Shown here: piece after piece, positions 12,153 through 23,933 of the stretch
Position numbering within the stretch: position 1 is the first letter of the stretch
Layout of the letters: the number at the start of each line of letters is the position of its first letter
Source of the DNA: Sphagnum compactum
Lineage: Eukaryota > Bryophyta > Sphagnopsida > Sphagnales
Assembly (NCBI GenBank): GCA_965153455.1
Contig: OZ234503.1
Span: 1,736,001-1,800,000, forward strand
Direction: 5' to 3'
DNA: 64,000 bases
The notes under the pieces: generated by a model
Database searches by the model: none
The model's input: the letters and a program-made list of their open reading frames with translations, nothing else
Told to the model about the DNA's origin: nothing
Program-made: the position numbers and the translations under genes

Positions 12153-15100
12153 CACAATGAAAAGTTGCATTTGTCAAAACCACACGACCTTGCAATTAAA
12201 ACTCAAAAACCCACTCATATACAACTATTGTGCAACTATCCATTGGGTATTATAACTAGTGTGCAACTATCCCCCTAAAAAAATAGTGTATTAATAAATA
12301 AATTGCCACGTCAAAAAATCAATTAGTTGTATTATAGTTGTAAGTGAGTTGAAAATGAATCTTCTACATAGTAATTTATACACATTGTACATACATACAT
12401 AATCAACCATGTTTGACTTTTTCAAGAATTACATTGTAGTTGCATGTGGCAACTACTTTAGAACTGTTGTAAATTTGCCACTAAAACAACAACTATGTTG
12501 CAACTAGGTACAATGTACATACATGCGATCATGCCACATAGACATTTCCACCACCCATTATGGGATACATTTGCAACTATTTTTTGACTATGATTCCCAT
12601 TAACATAATTAGTATGGTCATTAGTGCGCCACTACTAAAATACTACTATTAAACTATATTATGACTATAATACAATTACTTATAATTTTATGAAGATACC
12701 TGTTCATCAGTTATTTATATCTTCATCATATGTGCATCATTTTGAATGATTTAAAATGTTATGGGAATGTTACCTCAAGCTTTAGAATTCATCTTTGAAG
12801 TGCAAAGGAAAAGGAAAAATGAAAAAATAACAAGAAGAGAAATAAACTTTCCAATTTACAAAACACATTTTGTTTCTCTTTGGACCCTTCCTAATTTTAA
12901 ACCTCATAACTTTGTTATTTTCTATTCATTTTAAACTATTTAAAATGTTATAGGAGTGCCACTTGAAGTTCTACAAATCATCTTTGAACTTTAATAACAA
13001 TAGAACATACAAGGATATTTTTAGGTGTTTGGGAACTAGCTTTTGTGGTTTGTTTTTTGAGTTTTTGAACCCCCTAGCTACTATGGGGGGCCATAACTTT
13101 TTCAATTCATTTTTTTGACGATTTTTAGTGCCCCAAAGGCACCAACAAGAAGGGTTCAAATTGTTTTTGGACACCAAAAACAATGGAGCCCTCCCCTTAG
13201 ATTTGGCTTGTCCTGAATGTTTGAATGTTATAATTGTAACTTTATTGCAACTTAATTTGCAACTAAGGAACAACTAAGATATTTAACCCATATGTTTTGT
13301 CTTTGAATCCCATGTTACAATCTATATAAAGAAGGCTTGTTCTCTTATATTTTCACATGAAAATACAAGTGTCATTTTGGGATAAGTTGAAAAAGTTTAA
13401 CCCAAAGGTAAAACATAAAATTTGAAAAAAAATATTTCATGGCTATTCTTTAGTTCACTTAATATTGTGTTTTCCTACCTATTTATCTACCTATGTAAGT
13501 AAGTAGGCCCTATTTGTCTACCTACCTATATAGGTAAGTAGGTCCTAGGTAAATACACATTAGAAGAAATGTTGTCCATTCTAACCATATTTTTGCGATT
13601 AATATGCGACTAATGTCCAAACCAACTAATTTTACGACTAGCAATGTGTTAGTCTTACATGTCCATGTAGTTGTAACTTGTTATAGTTGCATATGCAATT
13701 ACAAGAAGGGTTGAACCAAATTCTAGTTGTAGATGCGACTACAACTTATGACTACTATGATTTTCATTGAAAATGTAGATGAAAAATGAATAATGTCATC
13801 CAATTTTGATTACATTCATCGATAAATGATAAGATAGTTGATTTTGCAACTACAAATGAAAACTATAGTAGTATATTCTACCACATGAACAAAGAAACAT
13901 AGACCACATATGGCAAACTTTGTTATTTCAATTGGACTATTATCCCTTTAATGTACCCATCCATGGGTCTTTTTTGCAATTATCCATGGGTTTTCCATGA
14001 TATAATATCTAATAGTTAATAGTTTGCTAGAAAAGATTATTATAACCTAGTTGGTAAACTAAGCTAACTAAGCTAACTAAGCTTAATAGGTTTTGTTAAA
14101 CTAAATAGGCTTATGTACATTGGTAGCCTACCCTAACTTGCATACTTAATTAATTGACCTAAGTTATTTATAGGTAATAGTAGGCTAGTTTATTAGGTGT
14201 AGCTAATAGGTTAGATTTAGTTTGGTTAGGTAAGCTAGGTAGGTAATTGATACGCTAGGTCATTAATTAATTGGTAAACTAGATAGTAGGTTGTAAGTAC
14301 AAATCTAGGTAATAGGTAGGTTTATTAATTTATTGTGTGTATATGTGATCATGTTTTCATATTAGTTAATTAAATAATTAGGTTAGGTACTTAATCAATT
14401 AAATAGTTAGGCTAAGTAGTATGTAATAAGTCGGATAGGTATTAATAGGTAGTAGGTAGGTAGGATAGCTAAGCAAGAGGTATTTTATTTTGTAGATATG
14501 TCATAATGTTTTTGTATTAATTGATAAAATAATTGGTTATTTTAAACAATTAATTTATTAAATGTAAGGTAGGTAATTAATTTATTAGGTAGGCTAGGTA
14601 GTAGATGATAGGTATGTAACCTAGGTAGTATATAATAAATAGGATAAGTACTAATAAGTAGTATGTAGGTAGGTAAGCTAAACAAAAGGTATGTTATTTT
14701 GTGGATATGTCATAATCTTAAATTGTATTAATTGATTAATTAATTAGCTATGTTAAAAACATTATTTATTAAGTAGGCTAGGTAGTAGATAATAAGTATG
14801 TAGCCTAGGTGGTATGTGATAAGTAAGATAGGTAATAATAAGTAGTAGGGAGGTTAAATTGTAAATATTTTATTATGTGGATATATGATTTTTTATAATA
14901 ATAAATATAATTAGTTACTTAATTAGGTTAGGTAATAGATAGTAGGTATGTAGCCAAGGTAATATGTAATAAGTAGGATAGGTAATAAATAATTAATGAA
15001 AATAGTAAATATTTTATTGTGTGGATATATGATAATGTTTTTATATGGCACAAAGGATGTGATATTGTTGTAGTGTTGTAGTGTTTCCCTTTCATTATAA

Positions 15101-16325
15101 TTGTCCCATATCTTTTGTCTACAACTTCAAACTTGTAAAGTATATAACTAGGTGAAGGAATGGACTAGATTCATGGTATGCATTATAAAAATAGTGCATG
15201 TGCCATTTGGGATGAGTAAATCGAAAGGCTTGTCCCTAACAAAATAAATAGGATCCTACCTACCTACTTAGCCTATGTTAGCTAGCCTATTCTATTCTAG
15301 CCTAGCCTAGAATAGGTTGCCTATTATAGTTTAGCCTATGATAGATTATAACTAATTAATTAAAATAAGTAATTAATATAACTATAATATTGAATAATCA
15401 TAATAATTAATGTAATTATAATATTTAATTACTATAATTGTACTACTTAATTAATGTAATTATAATATATCTTTTTTGAACACATGGAAAAATTGCCACG
15501 TGTTTTATGGCCATTGGTTCTTTAAATTACCACGTGGTTAAATCCTAACCACCTATCACGTTTGGTAACATGCGACTATCCCAAATGTAGTCGCAAATGC
15601 AGTCACAAATTGGGGTTCCACATCATACTAAGGATCATCCATGGCAATGGATGAGAAATCTTGGCCTAGTCATAAGATTTGCAATTACACTTTCAATTTC
15701 ATGGCCATGTCATGTTTTTTGCGACTGATTGTTGTATGGTACTTGTTTAAAACAATTAGGTTTTTTTAGTTGCATGTGTCCATTACAACTATAAATGAGT
15801 CACGAATTCAGTCGTTGATTTTTTAATTTCCTAGTGACAAGGTATGTAAGTTTTAAAACCTACCAACCTATCTACCTATGGTTATGTATGACCTAGCTAA
15901 TTACTAAAATAAATATTTTTATTTATTTTTATTTTCCAAAATATAATTAATATGCCATGTGTCAATTTTCATATTGTGCCATGTGTCACAATCTCGGACC
16001 ATCATTAACAATCATAATGAATGATGGAAATCAATATTTCAAAAAAAAATTGTCCAAAATTTTTCATAGTGCCACGTGTCAGATTTTAATAGATGGATAA
16101 CAATTAATGACATCAACATGACATCATGGGTGTAGTTATAACGAAGTTGCATAGTAGCTGAAAATGAGTTGTTTTAACAAAATTGCAATTGAATTGCAAT
16201 CAGTTGGACTGTATTTATGGTGAGTTGCAACTTTGCAACCCATGCAACTTGTCCATTAGTACTCATGGCATATAACTATAATGAATTGCAAGGCTAGTTG
16301 CAAAACACCTTTTTTTCTCGTAGTG
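12153..16325. mobile_element. Non-autonomous CACTA-like transposon (4.2 kb)
   Basis: The right end, in reverse complement, reads CACTACGAGAAAAAAAGG, a clear CACTA terminus. The left end is decayed (CACAATGAAAAG), but three things support it: identical 3-bp flanks TCC (12150-12152 and 16326-16328), a shared CCTTGCAATT segment about 33-36 bp inside both ends, and dense inverted GCAACTA/GCGACTA motifs in both subterminal zones. The interior carries CCTA/TAGG runs, GCCACGTGTCA-like boxes and a segment around GGGATGAGTAAATCGAAAGG. All of these recur in the 51480-54496 element. No transposase is recognisable. The element sits between two pieces of an S1-domain gene relic. Confidence 0.6.
13460..15330. 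repeat. CCTA/TAGG-rich low-complexity blocks
   Basis: Blocks at about 13470-13555, 14040-14660 and 15250-15330 consist of interspersed CCTA or TAGG tetranucleotides (for example TAGGTAGGTAGGATAG). They lie within the CACTA-like element and probably spread with it, because the related element at 51.5 kb has the same block in the same relative place. Confidence 0.75.
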
Positions 16326-16349
16326 TCCACAACTTCCACTCATAAATTA

Positions 16350-16664
16350 ATTCAAATTTACCTTCACTTTTTCCCCTACAATAAACATACCATCCATGTT
16401 CGTCACACAAGCATGACTAACTTGATGGATATGGAACATCCCAATGTCTTTCCCTATATTAATGAATGATCCAAAAGATTTCACATATTGCACTATTCCT
16501 TTAAAACCAATTGCATATTCATGTTTGTTTGACCTAGGCTCAAGATTTTTTTTTGGGGCCGCCATATTGCTATGTTCTGTCATCTTGAGAAAACCATAAT
16601 TGGATTTTATTCTTTTATGTTCATAATCTCCATACCACTCTGTTGCCCACAACCATATATTCAC
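16350..16664 (-). pseudogene. S1 RNA-binding-domain gene relic, S1 exon
   Basis: The minus-strand frame contains a recognisable S1 domain (about 16514-16350): a GIVQYVKSFGSFINIG strand pair, then GMFHIHQVSH where GLVHISQLS is usual, then VGEKVKVNL before a stop. The upstream segment AAPKKNLEPR resembles the linker before S1 domains of plastid-type ribosomal S1 proteins. S1 domains are OB-folds that bind single-stranded RNA; in plants such proteins mostly act in plastid or mitochondrial translation or RNA metabolism. The frame opens at a non-ATG codon, has no identifiable full-length continuation, and lies 22 bp beyond the right-hand TSD of a CACTA-like insertion. It is best treated as a pseudogene or a single exon of a broken gene. 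Confidence 0.55.
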
Positions 16665-18540
16665 ACCAAGAAAATCATCATGAATATTAAATCATTCACC
16701 CAATGTCAATTTAACGACCTATTTCAACATTCATGGGAAGTCCTAGGGAAGTCAAGAAACCCATGTGTGAAGACTTAGATAAAAATGAAAAATGATGAAA
16801 AAGAAGGTGATGCAAATACTTGAACAAGCAAAGTCCTAGCCCATTTACATGTCCAACCAAAGACTTGCATTTGATCATAGAACCACGAAGTTCAATATTT
16901 TGAAATGAAGCAAACTAATACATTAGATAAAGCTTAAGGAACAAGTGGGACACATCAAATGTAAGCAAATCCTTTAGCCAATTTGGAATATGCGAAAGAA
17001 TGCCCACCACTATAGCTTCCACACCCATTATATAAAAAGTTTTTTTGTTTGGTTCTATTTCAATCCTCACCACCCTACCACCCCAAGGAATAAATATCAA
17101 GGAATCAAAAAATAAACCTTAACAATAATGGTGATCCCAAGGGGAGTTTTTCAGTCAAGGACTTGTCCCATGGCAAAACCAAACATCAATTTAAAAACTA
17201 AATCAATATGGTGTAAATTATTAATAAACATATGATCAATTAGTGCAAATACTTTTTATTGGAATGAGGGCAAATTGTGTTATCTCAACTCAACACTCAA
17301 TAAGTAACTACATGAAAGCAATGGGAACCAAAAGAACATCAAAGAAACAAAAGGACCAAAGAACAAATCAAGAATGAAAAAATTAGGGAAAAGAGAAAAT
17401 GCAAAAGGCTTATTTGACAAACACAATTTTTTTGAATGAGGATCAAAATTAGAAAACTTTCAATAACTAAGAAAAACTTACCGAAAAATTCAAAGCCTCG
17501 AAAGGGAATGAAGACCCACCACCCAACCTCTAAAAAAAAGTCCCCAAAAAGACCCTCAATGGTTTGCAATGTCCAAAGCTTTCTCACATGTCCAAAGAAT
17601 GAAAATTCAACCAATCCCCTAAATAGAAAACTATACCCAAAGCTTTAGCATTGTCGAACTCTCCATACAATAATGATGCCAATTGCTTTCATGCACTTGT
17701 TTCCAACTCCTAACATTCCCAACTAATCTAAAAAATGTTCCAAACAAGTGGTATGAACAAATCCAGCTACCACAAAATATTTTTCCACCTATTATTACAT
17801 TAAATTTCCTTCATTATAAGGTTGCCATAAAAATCTATGATTCATTCAAGAAAGAACCCTTTGCTCCAAGTTAGTGTCTTATTTTACCTTGAAGACATGG
17901 AAAAGATCTACTGCATTTTAGAGAAAAACTAAACCAAATTCATAGCAATATCCAACAAATATAATTGATTAATTTCAAAATGAAACAATTTATCCAACAA
18001 CCTTGTTTACTTTGAGGATTAGAACAAATGGAATTCTTATTTTCCTCTTTTGGCTCAATGGAAGCCATAAATATTCTCAAGATTGATAAAAATGACTTAA
18101 CATCAAAGCATAACACACACTTGAATAATATGAACACCTAGCATTTGCAACAAATTGCTAAAAAATGCACAATTAACTTACATAAATCATTAGAGAAAGG
18201 ATTCATAATGCACACAAATGGAAGTGGACTAAAAAGGCCATTAAATACAACATGACATGTGTATGCAATAGTTTGAGGCACTAAATCTATAAGTTGAGCC
18301 TCCTCTCCCATCACCCAACCCCCTATTCATGCAGCCAATGGTCCATCTTGGAAATAAGGGGAAAATATTTGCCATGATGCCTATTAATGTTAATAACATA
18401 ACTTCAAGAACATAAGACTCATTGGTTTTGTAAGTTGAATTTCTACTACCATACCAAATATATAACATTCCAAGCATACTTACATTCATTTAAAAACAAT
18501 TATGAATAAAGAAAGATTTTTTGCAAAACCTTTGGCCTTT
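16665..18540. other. No supported gene; possible upstream relic of the S1 gene
   Basis: The minus-strand frame 17100-16915 (containing EIEPNKKTFYIMGVEAIVVG) could belong to the same broken S1 gene, but nothing in it is diagnostic. The rest is AT-rich with short frames on both strands. Confidence 0.35.
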
Positions 18541-18544
18541 TAAT

Positions 18545-19960
18545 TGTGAAAAATCAATTGCCATTGCAATTTGTGAAAAGTGTTTGGTTTAAGCATCTAA
18601 TTTTACATCTATGTCTTCAAGTTGTCTTCCTTATTAGAAAACAAATTTTTCATGAGATATTACTTAAATTGGTGCAAAAAACGAAACAATGTATGTTTTA
18701 CCAAAATTGGAAGATTGTATATCTATAATAACTAATTTTGACTTATGGATGTCCAAGGGGGCACATGATATTTTTGCTCTTGTGATTAACTATTTAAAAT
18801 CTAATTGGCATGAAGCTTAAGAAAGTGACTATTGGGTTGTTTGAAGCAATAAAGACTATTGGTCAAACCTTGGCCACCAATCTAACAAAACTACTTGATC
18901 AATATAGATTGAATTTTTTTTTTATTGCATATGTGGAAGATGAAGGGTCAAATTTGATTACAATGACAACTACTTTGAAATTAGTTGTGAAACATGATGA
19001 AGTCTTAGGTTTAAATGAGAGTTTCCAAGGCGCTTATTTTCGCCATGCTTTTTTAAGGCATGTTAGAATGTTATAACTAATGAAAAGGTTTGTAAAAACC
19101 TTAGATTTATTTTATCAAGATTCCCTAGTCAAATTTGCAAAAATGTATAACTTGGCCTAAAAGTCAAGGAATGGTAGACATGAATGGAACAAGGCATGTT
19201 TAAATTTGAACATTTGCCCTCAAAAATTAAATATTCTAGTGAAGACAAGGTGAGTGTTTGATCTTTTACAAATTAGTTTTCTTCCTTTTCTTTTTTTTAT
19301 TGAAGTTTTTATTTTTGTTATTCAATTATGCTTGTTTGATAAATATATTAACATTGGTTTAATTATGATTGCATATTTTCTAGTAAAATTATTATGTTCC
19401 AAGAATTCTTGCAATTCAAGAATGTTATTATCCTTTGTTACATCAAACAAAATATTGTTAGAATTAGTGATAGGGTGCCCCCTCTTCTTACTTTTGGCAC
19501 ATTTTTAATATAATCGTGGATTGTTTTTCTTTTGTTGTGAATGCATGTGTTTTGAACCAATCTAGTAGCCCTTTGTTATTGTTTGATGCATTGCAATCTA
19601 CCATTACCATGTGTTTGAAATGTAAGGAAGAAGTTATAAACCCACGTGCCCATAATTTGATTAATGATGATTTTGGAATAACCTTTGAGTTATCTTTGTT
19701 TACTATTAATATCAATAAAGAAGTTTGTGTTGGTTTGGAATCTTTCCTTTTAAAAAAAAGAAGATATGAAAAGAGAAAATATCACAACATGCTATATTTA
19801 ATGCTAAACCCTAGATTAACAAACCTTTGTCTAGTATATTTTTTATTGGTTGTGAAAAAGGGGTGAACGTTGTTAATAGAACTTTTGATACCCATTGTGT
19901 AAGAGCTGCCTTTGAAGAATTGACTGGTATAAACTGTCTGAGAATCGACAATTTGAAAAA
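18545..19960 (+). pseudogene. hAT-type transposase pseudogene B
   Basis: Plus-strand fragments in changing frames read like a plant hAT transposase. First comes WMSKGAHDIFALVINYLKS (about 18745-18802), then a 67-residue block ending FIAYVEDEGSNLITMTTTLK (18810-18980). This is followed by RNGRHEWNKACLNL near 19160, with a plausible GT donor just after it, and finally ACVLNQSSSPLLLFDAL from 19540. The order matches the second copy at 25.4-27.3 kb, which carries the same signature segments, but the two are clearly different lineages. Stop codons and frameshifts are frequent, so the gene is dead. A hAT-like terminus lies downstream at 20103-20124. I did not find the left end. Confidence 0.65.
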
Positions 19961-20014
19961 TTAGGGAATTCTTTTTACTTTCAATTTTTTGAAACCCTCC
20001 CTCGGTCTATTGTA

Positions 20015-20040
20015 AAATAATAATAATAATAATAATAATA
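20015..20040. repeat. (TAA)n microsatellite
   Basis: About eight TAA units, just inside the presumed right end of hAT relic B. Confidence 0.9.
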
Positions 20041-20102
20041 AAAGAAATGAATCGGGTATCAGAAAATCTTCTGATCCCGGACCTGGTGGGTCTCTAAAAA
20101 AA

Positions 20103-20124
20103 ACTGAGGACCCGCCCAACACTG
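20103..20124. mobile_element. hAT-like right terminal repeat
   Basis: The sequence ends GGACCCGCCCAACACTG. Its reverse complement, CAGTGTTGGGCGGGTCC, has the CAG(T/G)GTTGG form of many hAT terminal repeats. It lies about 160 bp downstream of hAT transposase relic B and probably marks that element's end. Related termini end at 31069 and 33560. Confidence 0.5.
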
Positions 20125-20132
20125 TTGAAGAT

Positions 20133-22490
20133 TTGTATATGCGCTTGCTCTTGTGGACGCTCATTCATCTGCTCCCAGTGCAAATACAGCAAGTTGAAGT
20201 TTTGGGATAGGCACACAAAACTCAGGACCAAACTCCAGATGACCCTGAGTTTTTGGTGCAAAAACAAAAAAAAGAGAAAATCAAATTGAAGGCCCTCCTC
20301 CCCTGCCGGCCTGCCCGCCCACTTGCCTGCCAAGAAAACCAATGAATTCCACTGACAATTAGACTCCAAACTCTCCATTTCTTTCATTGACTGTGTGCAG
20401 AAGATGATCTCAAGCATTAGACCCTGCACCTCCTCCCTTCCTTTCAATATGTCCAGAAGGCAATGGTTCTGCTCCACTCCTCCTCAAGTACTGCACTGTA
20501 ATGTACAAAATCATGTCATAAACTGCCCAATGACTTCCACTACAGTGGTTTCTCTTGAAATGCAGCAGCTCATAGCAACCGTATGTGGCCAGGAACCTCA
20601 GAGTTGGAAAGAAAAAGCAGACGTTTAACATCAGTTGCATACGACTGACTCGCAGCTGAAAAGGAAGTGTTTTTCACTTCAATACAAACAATGACGAGCC
20701 AAGAAGTACTACCGATTGATTCATGACTCCATTCATTGGAAAGAAGCTGGGTACATACAAGCCTCAACCAAACTTGGCAGAAATCTGCGAAGTGTCACTT
20801 TCAGTGACTGGATGGTGTTGCCAGTAAAACTGTCCTAAAACAAAGCCTCCTCTCCAAAAATTCATCTCTTCACATTTTGTATACATTTCTCTACAAAAAT
20901 TATCATCTTATCTTGTATACATTTCATTCCAGCTGTTGCCATCCTATTCGCATTTGAATTTTCAAAATAGATGGGCTGTTCAGTATTAGGACATCACACG
21001 TTTTTAACATAACTGCCTGATAGTGAAGACCTTGCTTGTTCCAAATTTTTCTTGCCCTCGTTGAGCTGAAATGTATGGGTCCACTAGAACATTCAAGTAC
21101 TAGGGCAGACAAGCCAGTGCTCTAACAATGAGTGTATCAAAAAGCTTTATTTTTTGGAACATTCCTTTGTTGCCTTTGAAGTTGAAAGAGGTATTATAGA
21201 CCTCTCCACTTGATGCACCCATAGCCTTGGAAGATCGCTGCCAAAAGGACAAGAAGTGAGAAAGATATGGGGTCTTGAAGTAAGGGGGGGTTAGTGTTTT
21301 GGAGCTTAAAATTCTTGGACATTGCTCCGTTTCTTTAGGAGTTCAAAGAAATTTTGTAAAGCTCCAGTTGACGCACCGTAAGCTTTTTAGAATGCTCAAA
21401 TTTGACAAGAAAGTAAGTTATGGGTTGATGTTTGATTATAGGTATGTATGATTATATGTCTGATGTTTGATGATGAGTGGTTCTACCCTACACTTCTGTT
21501 TTTAAATATGTGATTTGCTTTCTGTTTTCAAATGTTTCAAGAATAATGTCTCAACGATCAGGCATCTGAGCCATGAATTTACAAACAGACCTTCACTAAT
21601 GGATACAATTATATTGTGTGCAGAGAACTCAGCCATGAGTCTGGACTCTGGAGCATATGAATTTACATTCTTAAGCAATCATATGTACTGGCAGCCATGA
21701 TCGACTAGTCAGGAAATTCGGGGCTGGTGTGGTCGAGGTTGGTTGAATTTCCAATAGAGGTATGGCCTAGGCTACCCAAAGGAAGAAAATTGGAACAAAC
21801 AGGGAATGCAGCTTCTATAGTGCAAAATCTTGTTAATGCCTACACTTGATGCATGAAGTGTTTGTGTTCTGTTCTAGGCAATTCCTCTGCCACCACCCAT
21901 GGGTCTCAAATTCCATAGTGAACAAGGTCTGCTTCTGTACATGTAGAGTACTTAACCACTAATCATGTAGAGTCTAAAACCCATCTTCAATCTTGTCAGT
22001 TTTGTGTAGGGTAAGGCCCTAATACTACAGGGAAACACAGGCCCAATCCCATGAACTCTTCAACTTATTTTGTAATGAAACTTATAGAACTTCGTAACAA
22101 TGAATTTGCAATGGGAAATGTGAACAAGTGAACAATTAGTGAATCAGGATCAGTGCTATCGACCAATTGGATGTACTGTACAGTGTTCACATTTGAATGT
22201 TATTATTTTATAATAATAGTTTTACAAAAAAAAGGGATTGTATTCATAACATGTTAGTAACATTTTTTTTTTAGAAATCTGAATTTCAAATTTACATAAG
22301 TTCTGGAATATATTTTATAAATAACTTTAATTTCATTATCCTTGATAAGTGAATATTTTTAAATAGCTGATTGGTTTTAAACATAAATTGGTGGATTTAA
22401 AAAATATATATGCATGCATATAACATAGAAACTATATATCTGTGGATTACATGTATGAAATCCCATACATATTGAATATGTAATCTGTAT
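20133..22490. other. Unassigned stretch, no supported gene
   Basis: Moderate GC around 20200-20700, with frames up to 127 codons on the minus strand, none with a domain I recognise. 21500-21720 has a short ATG frame without recognisable features, and 22200-22490 is AT-rich. This could include an exon of an unknown gene, but I cannot support a model. Confidence 0.35.
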
Positions 22491-22943
22491 ATATTTAAGC
22501 TTTTGATCTCATGGAGGTCAATTCAATGTCTTTGGCATCAAACCACACAGCCACTTCATGATAAAGGGGAAATTCAAACTTTGACATGGCTTTGACGTTA
22601 TTATTATTTCTAGTGGGTACCCGTGACCTTTGGACACTGTGAAGTCCCTCGGTTTCTTTAAACCAAGAGAGACACACACAAAGGCGCAAAGCAGCTATTT
22701 TTATTTTTATTTTATTTATTTTTTGTGACGAAAATCCGTTGAAAAGTCCCCCATGAAAACATACATGGTGAAGCGAGCATTTTGGAAAATTTTCAAAAAA
22801 AAAAAAAAATCGCCACATTTCTAGGAGGGGAAAAAAAAGAGTTTCCTGCATGGTCACTTTATCTAAAATCCATTACATGCCTGGAAATCCTATGGAGGGA
22901 ATTTTGTATTTTTCCTCCTCTTTTCCGCCCGGGTATATATGCT

Positions 22944-23260
22944 GCGTACATTTTTCTCTTCGCCGAAAGCTCTCCATCCTACGGTTGTCGACCGGTGCTC
23001 GGTCAGCTACATCAATATTTTGTTTTTATTTTTATATTTTTGCCAATGATTTTAACACCCATGCGCTTTTTACTGTTGCTGCTCTTTTTACTGTTGCGTA
23101 CATTTTTCTCTTCGTCGAAAGCTCTCCATCCTACGGTCGTCGACCGGTGCTCAGTCTTGTCTCTTATCTTTTTCCTATCACTTTTCTCTGCGTCCAGTGG
23201 TCACAGACAGTTCCCATCACTTTTCTCTGCGTCCAGTGGTCACAGACAGACGGACAGACA
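22944..23260. repeat. Nested direct duplications (152-bp and 39-bp offsets)
   Basis: A block of about 60 bp starting GCGTACATTTTTCTCTTCG and containing GTCGACCGGTGCTC occurs at 22944 and 23096 with a few substitutions. Immediately after the second copy, a 39-bp unit around CTCTGCGTCCAGTGGTCACA is directly repeated (23179 and 23218). Two overlapping frames of about 160 codons cross this region and simply translate the repeat, so I do not call them genes. Confidence 0.8.
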
Positions 23261-23689
23261 AGGCAATTAATATATATGATTCATGTCAAATTTAAGAAAA
23301 TATTTTTGAAACTTAAGTATATTAAATCACAAATTTTTTAATATCTAATAATTTTTTAAAGGTCCTTGAATTCAATTTCTTAAAAGCTTATTTTCAATGT
23401 TGTGTGAGTACCCAAGTGAGTTGATTAGGGAAAGGTAGTTCTAATTTTGGGCATTGAGAACCTAAGTGAAACCAGCTTGAGGTTCTAGAACTAGTTTAGA
23501 ACTTGAATCGGGGTTAAGGTAGGGTTTGAGAACCAAGTGGGAGAATTGGTCCCCCAATTTTACTATGTGAAAGAATGGGGTGACTAGACCCAAGCCCACT
23601 TCCTAAGTGGACCGAATAATCAAAATTGGAACATTTGGTTGAAAAAACTAGTTTCCATTCCATGGTTCAAAGTTTAGGTTTATGCCTAC

Positions 23690-23915
23690 TACCATCGCTT
23701 TCCTCTTCATGTTCTTCTTTTGGTCCACGCCTACGACCATCACCCTCCTTTTTGTGTTTTTTCCTTGGTTCACACTTGCTACCATCACCCTTCTTTTCAT
23801 GTTTTTCTTGTGGTTTGTGGTTGAACTCCTTGTCAAGTTCTTGTTTTTGTTTATGCCTATTGTCATCACCTTCTTATTTGTGTTTTTTCTTAGTTTGCAC
23901 TTTTTGCTATTTTGT
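23690..23915 (-). repeat. 45-bp tandem repeat, coding-like (Lys/Gly/Arg-rich)
   Basis: Units of 45 bp contain a TTCTTTTGGTCCACGCCT / CCTTGGTTCACACTTGC alternation. On the minus strand one frame gives 15-residue units of the type KNTKRRVMVVGVDQK, and the adjacent frame gives charged KKEGDGRRRGP-type units, so the translated array is basic and hydrophilic. At least four degenerate units are present, and another copy is at about 25330-25385. This may be the repetitive tail of an old protein gene. No full gene is evident. Confidence 0.6.
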
Positions 23916-23933
23916 TTTCTTGAGGCAAGCTAT

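Noticed and set aside
13558-13572. CATTAGAAGAAAT as an alternative left end for the 12-16 kb CACTA-like element
   Set aside because: Its preceding bases (ACA) do not match the TCC after the right end, and related subterminal motifs continue to the left of it as far as 12153.
10987-20132. TTGAAGAT at 10987 matching the 8 bp after the hAT-like end at 20124, suggesting a 9-kb element
   Set aside because: The following bases (CATAGTTTTGG) match the terminus poorly, the span would include the S1 relic and a whole CACTA element, and an 8-mer of this composition is expected by chance.
22782-23341. Two overlapping plus-strand frames of about 160 codons
   Set aside because: They translate the nested duplications, are Phe/Ser/Leu-rich low complexity, and cannot both be real. 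No domain or splice context.
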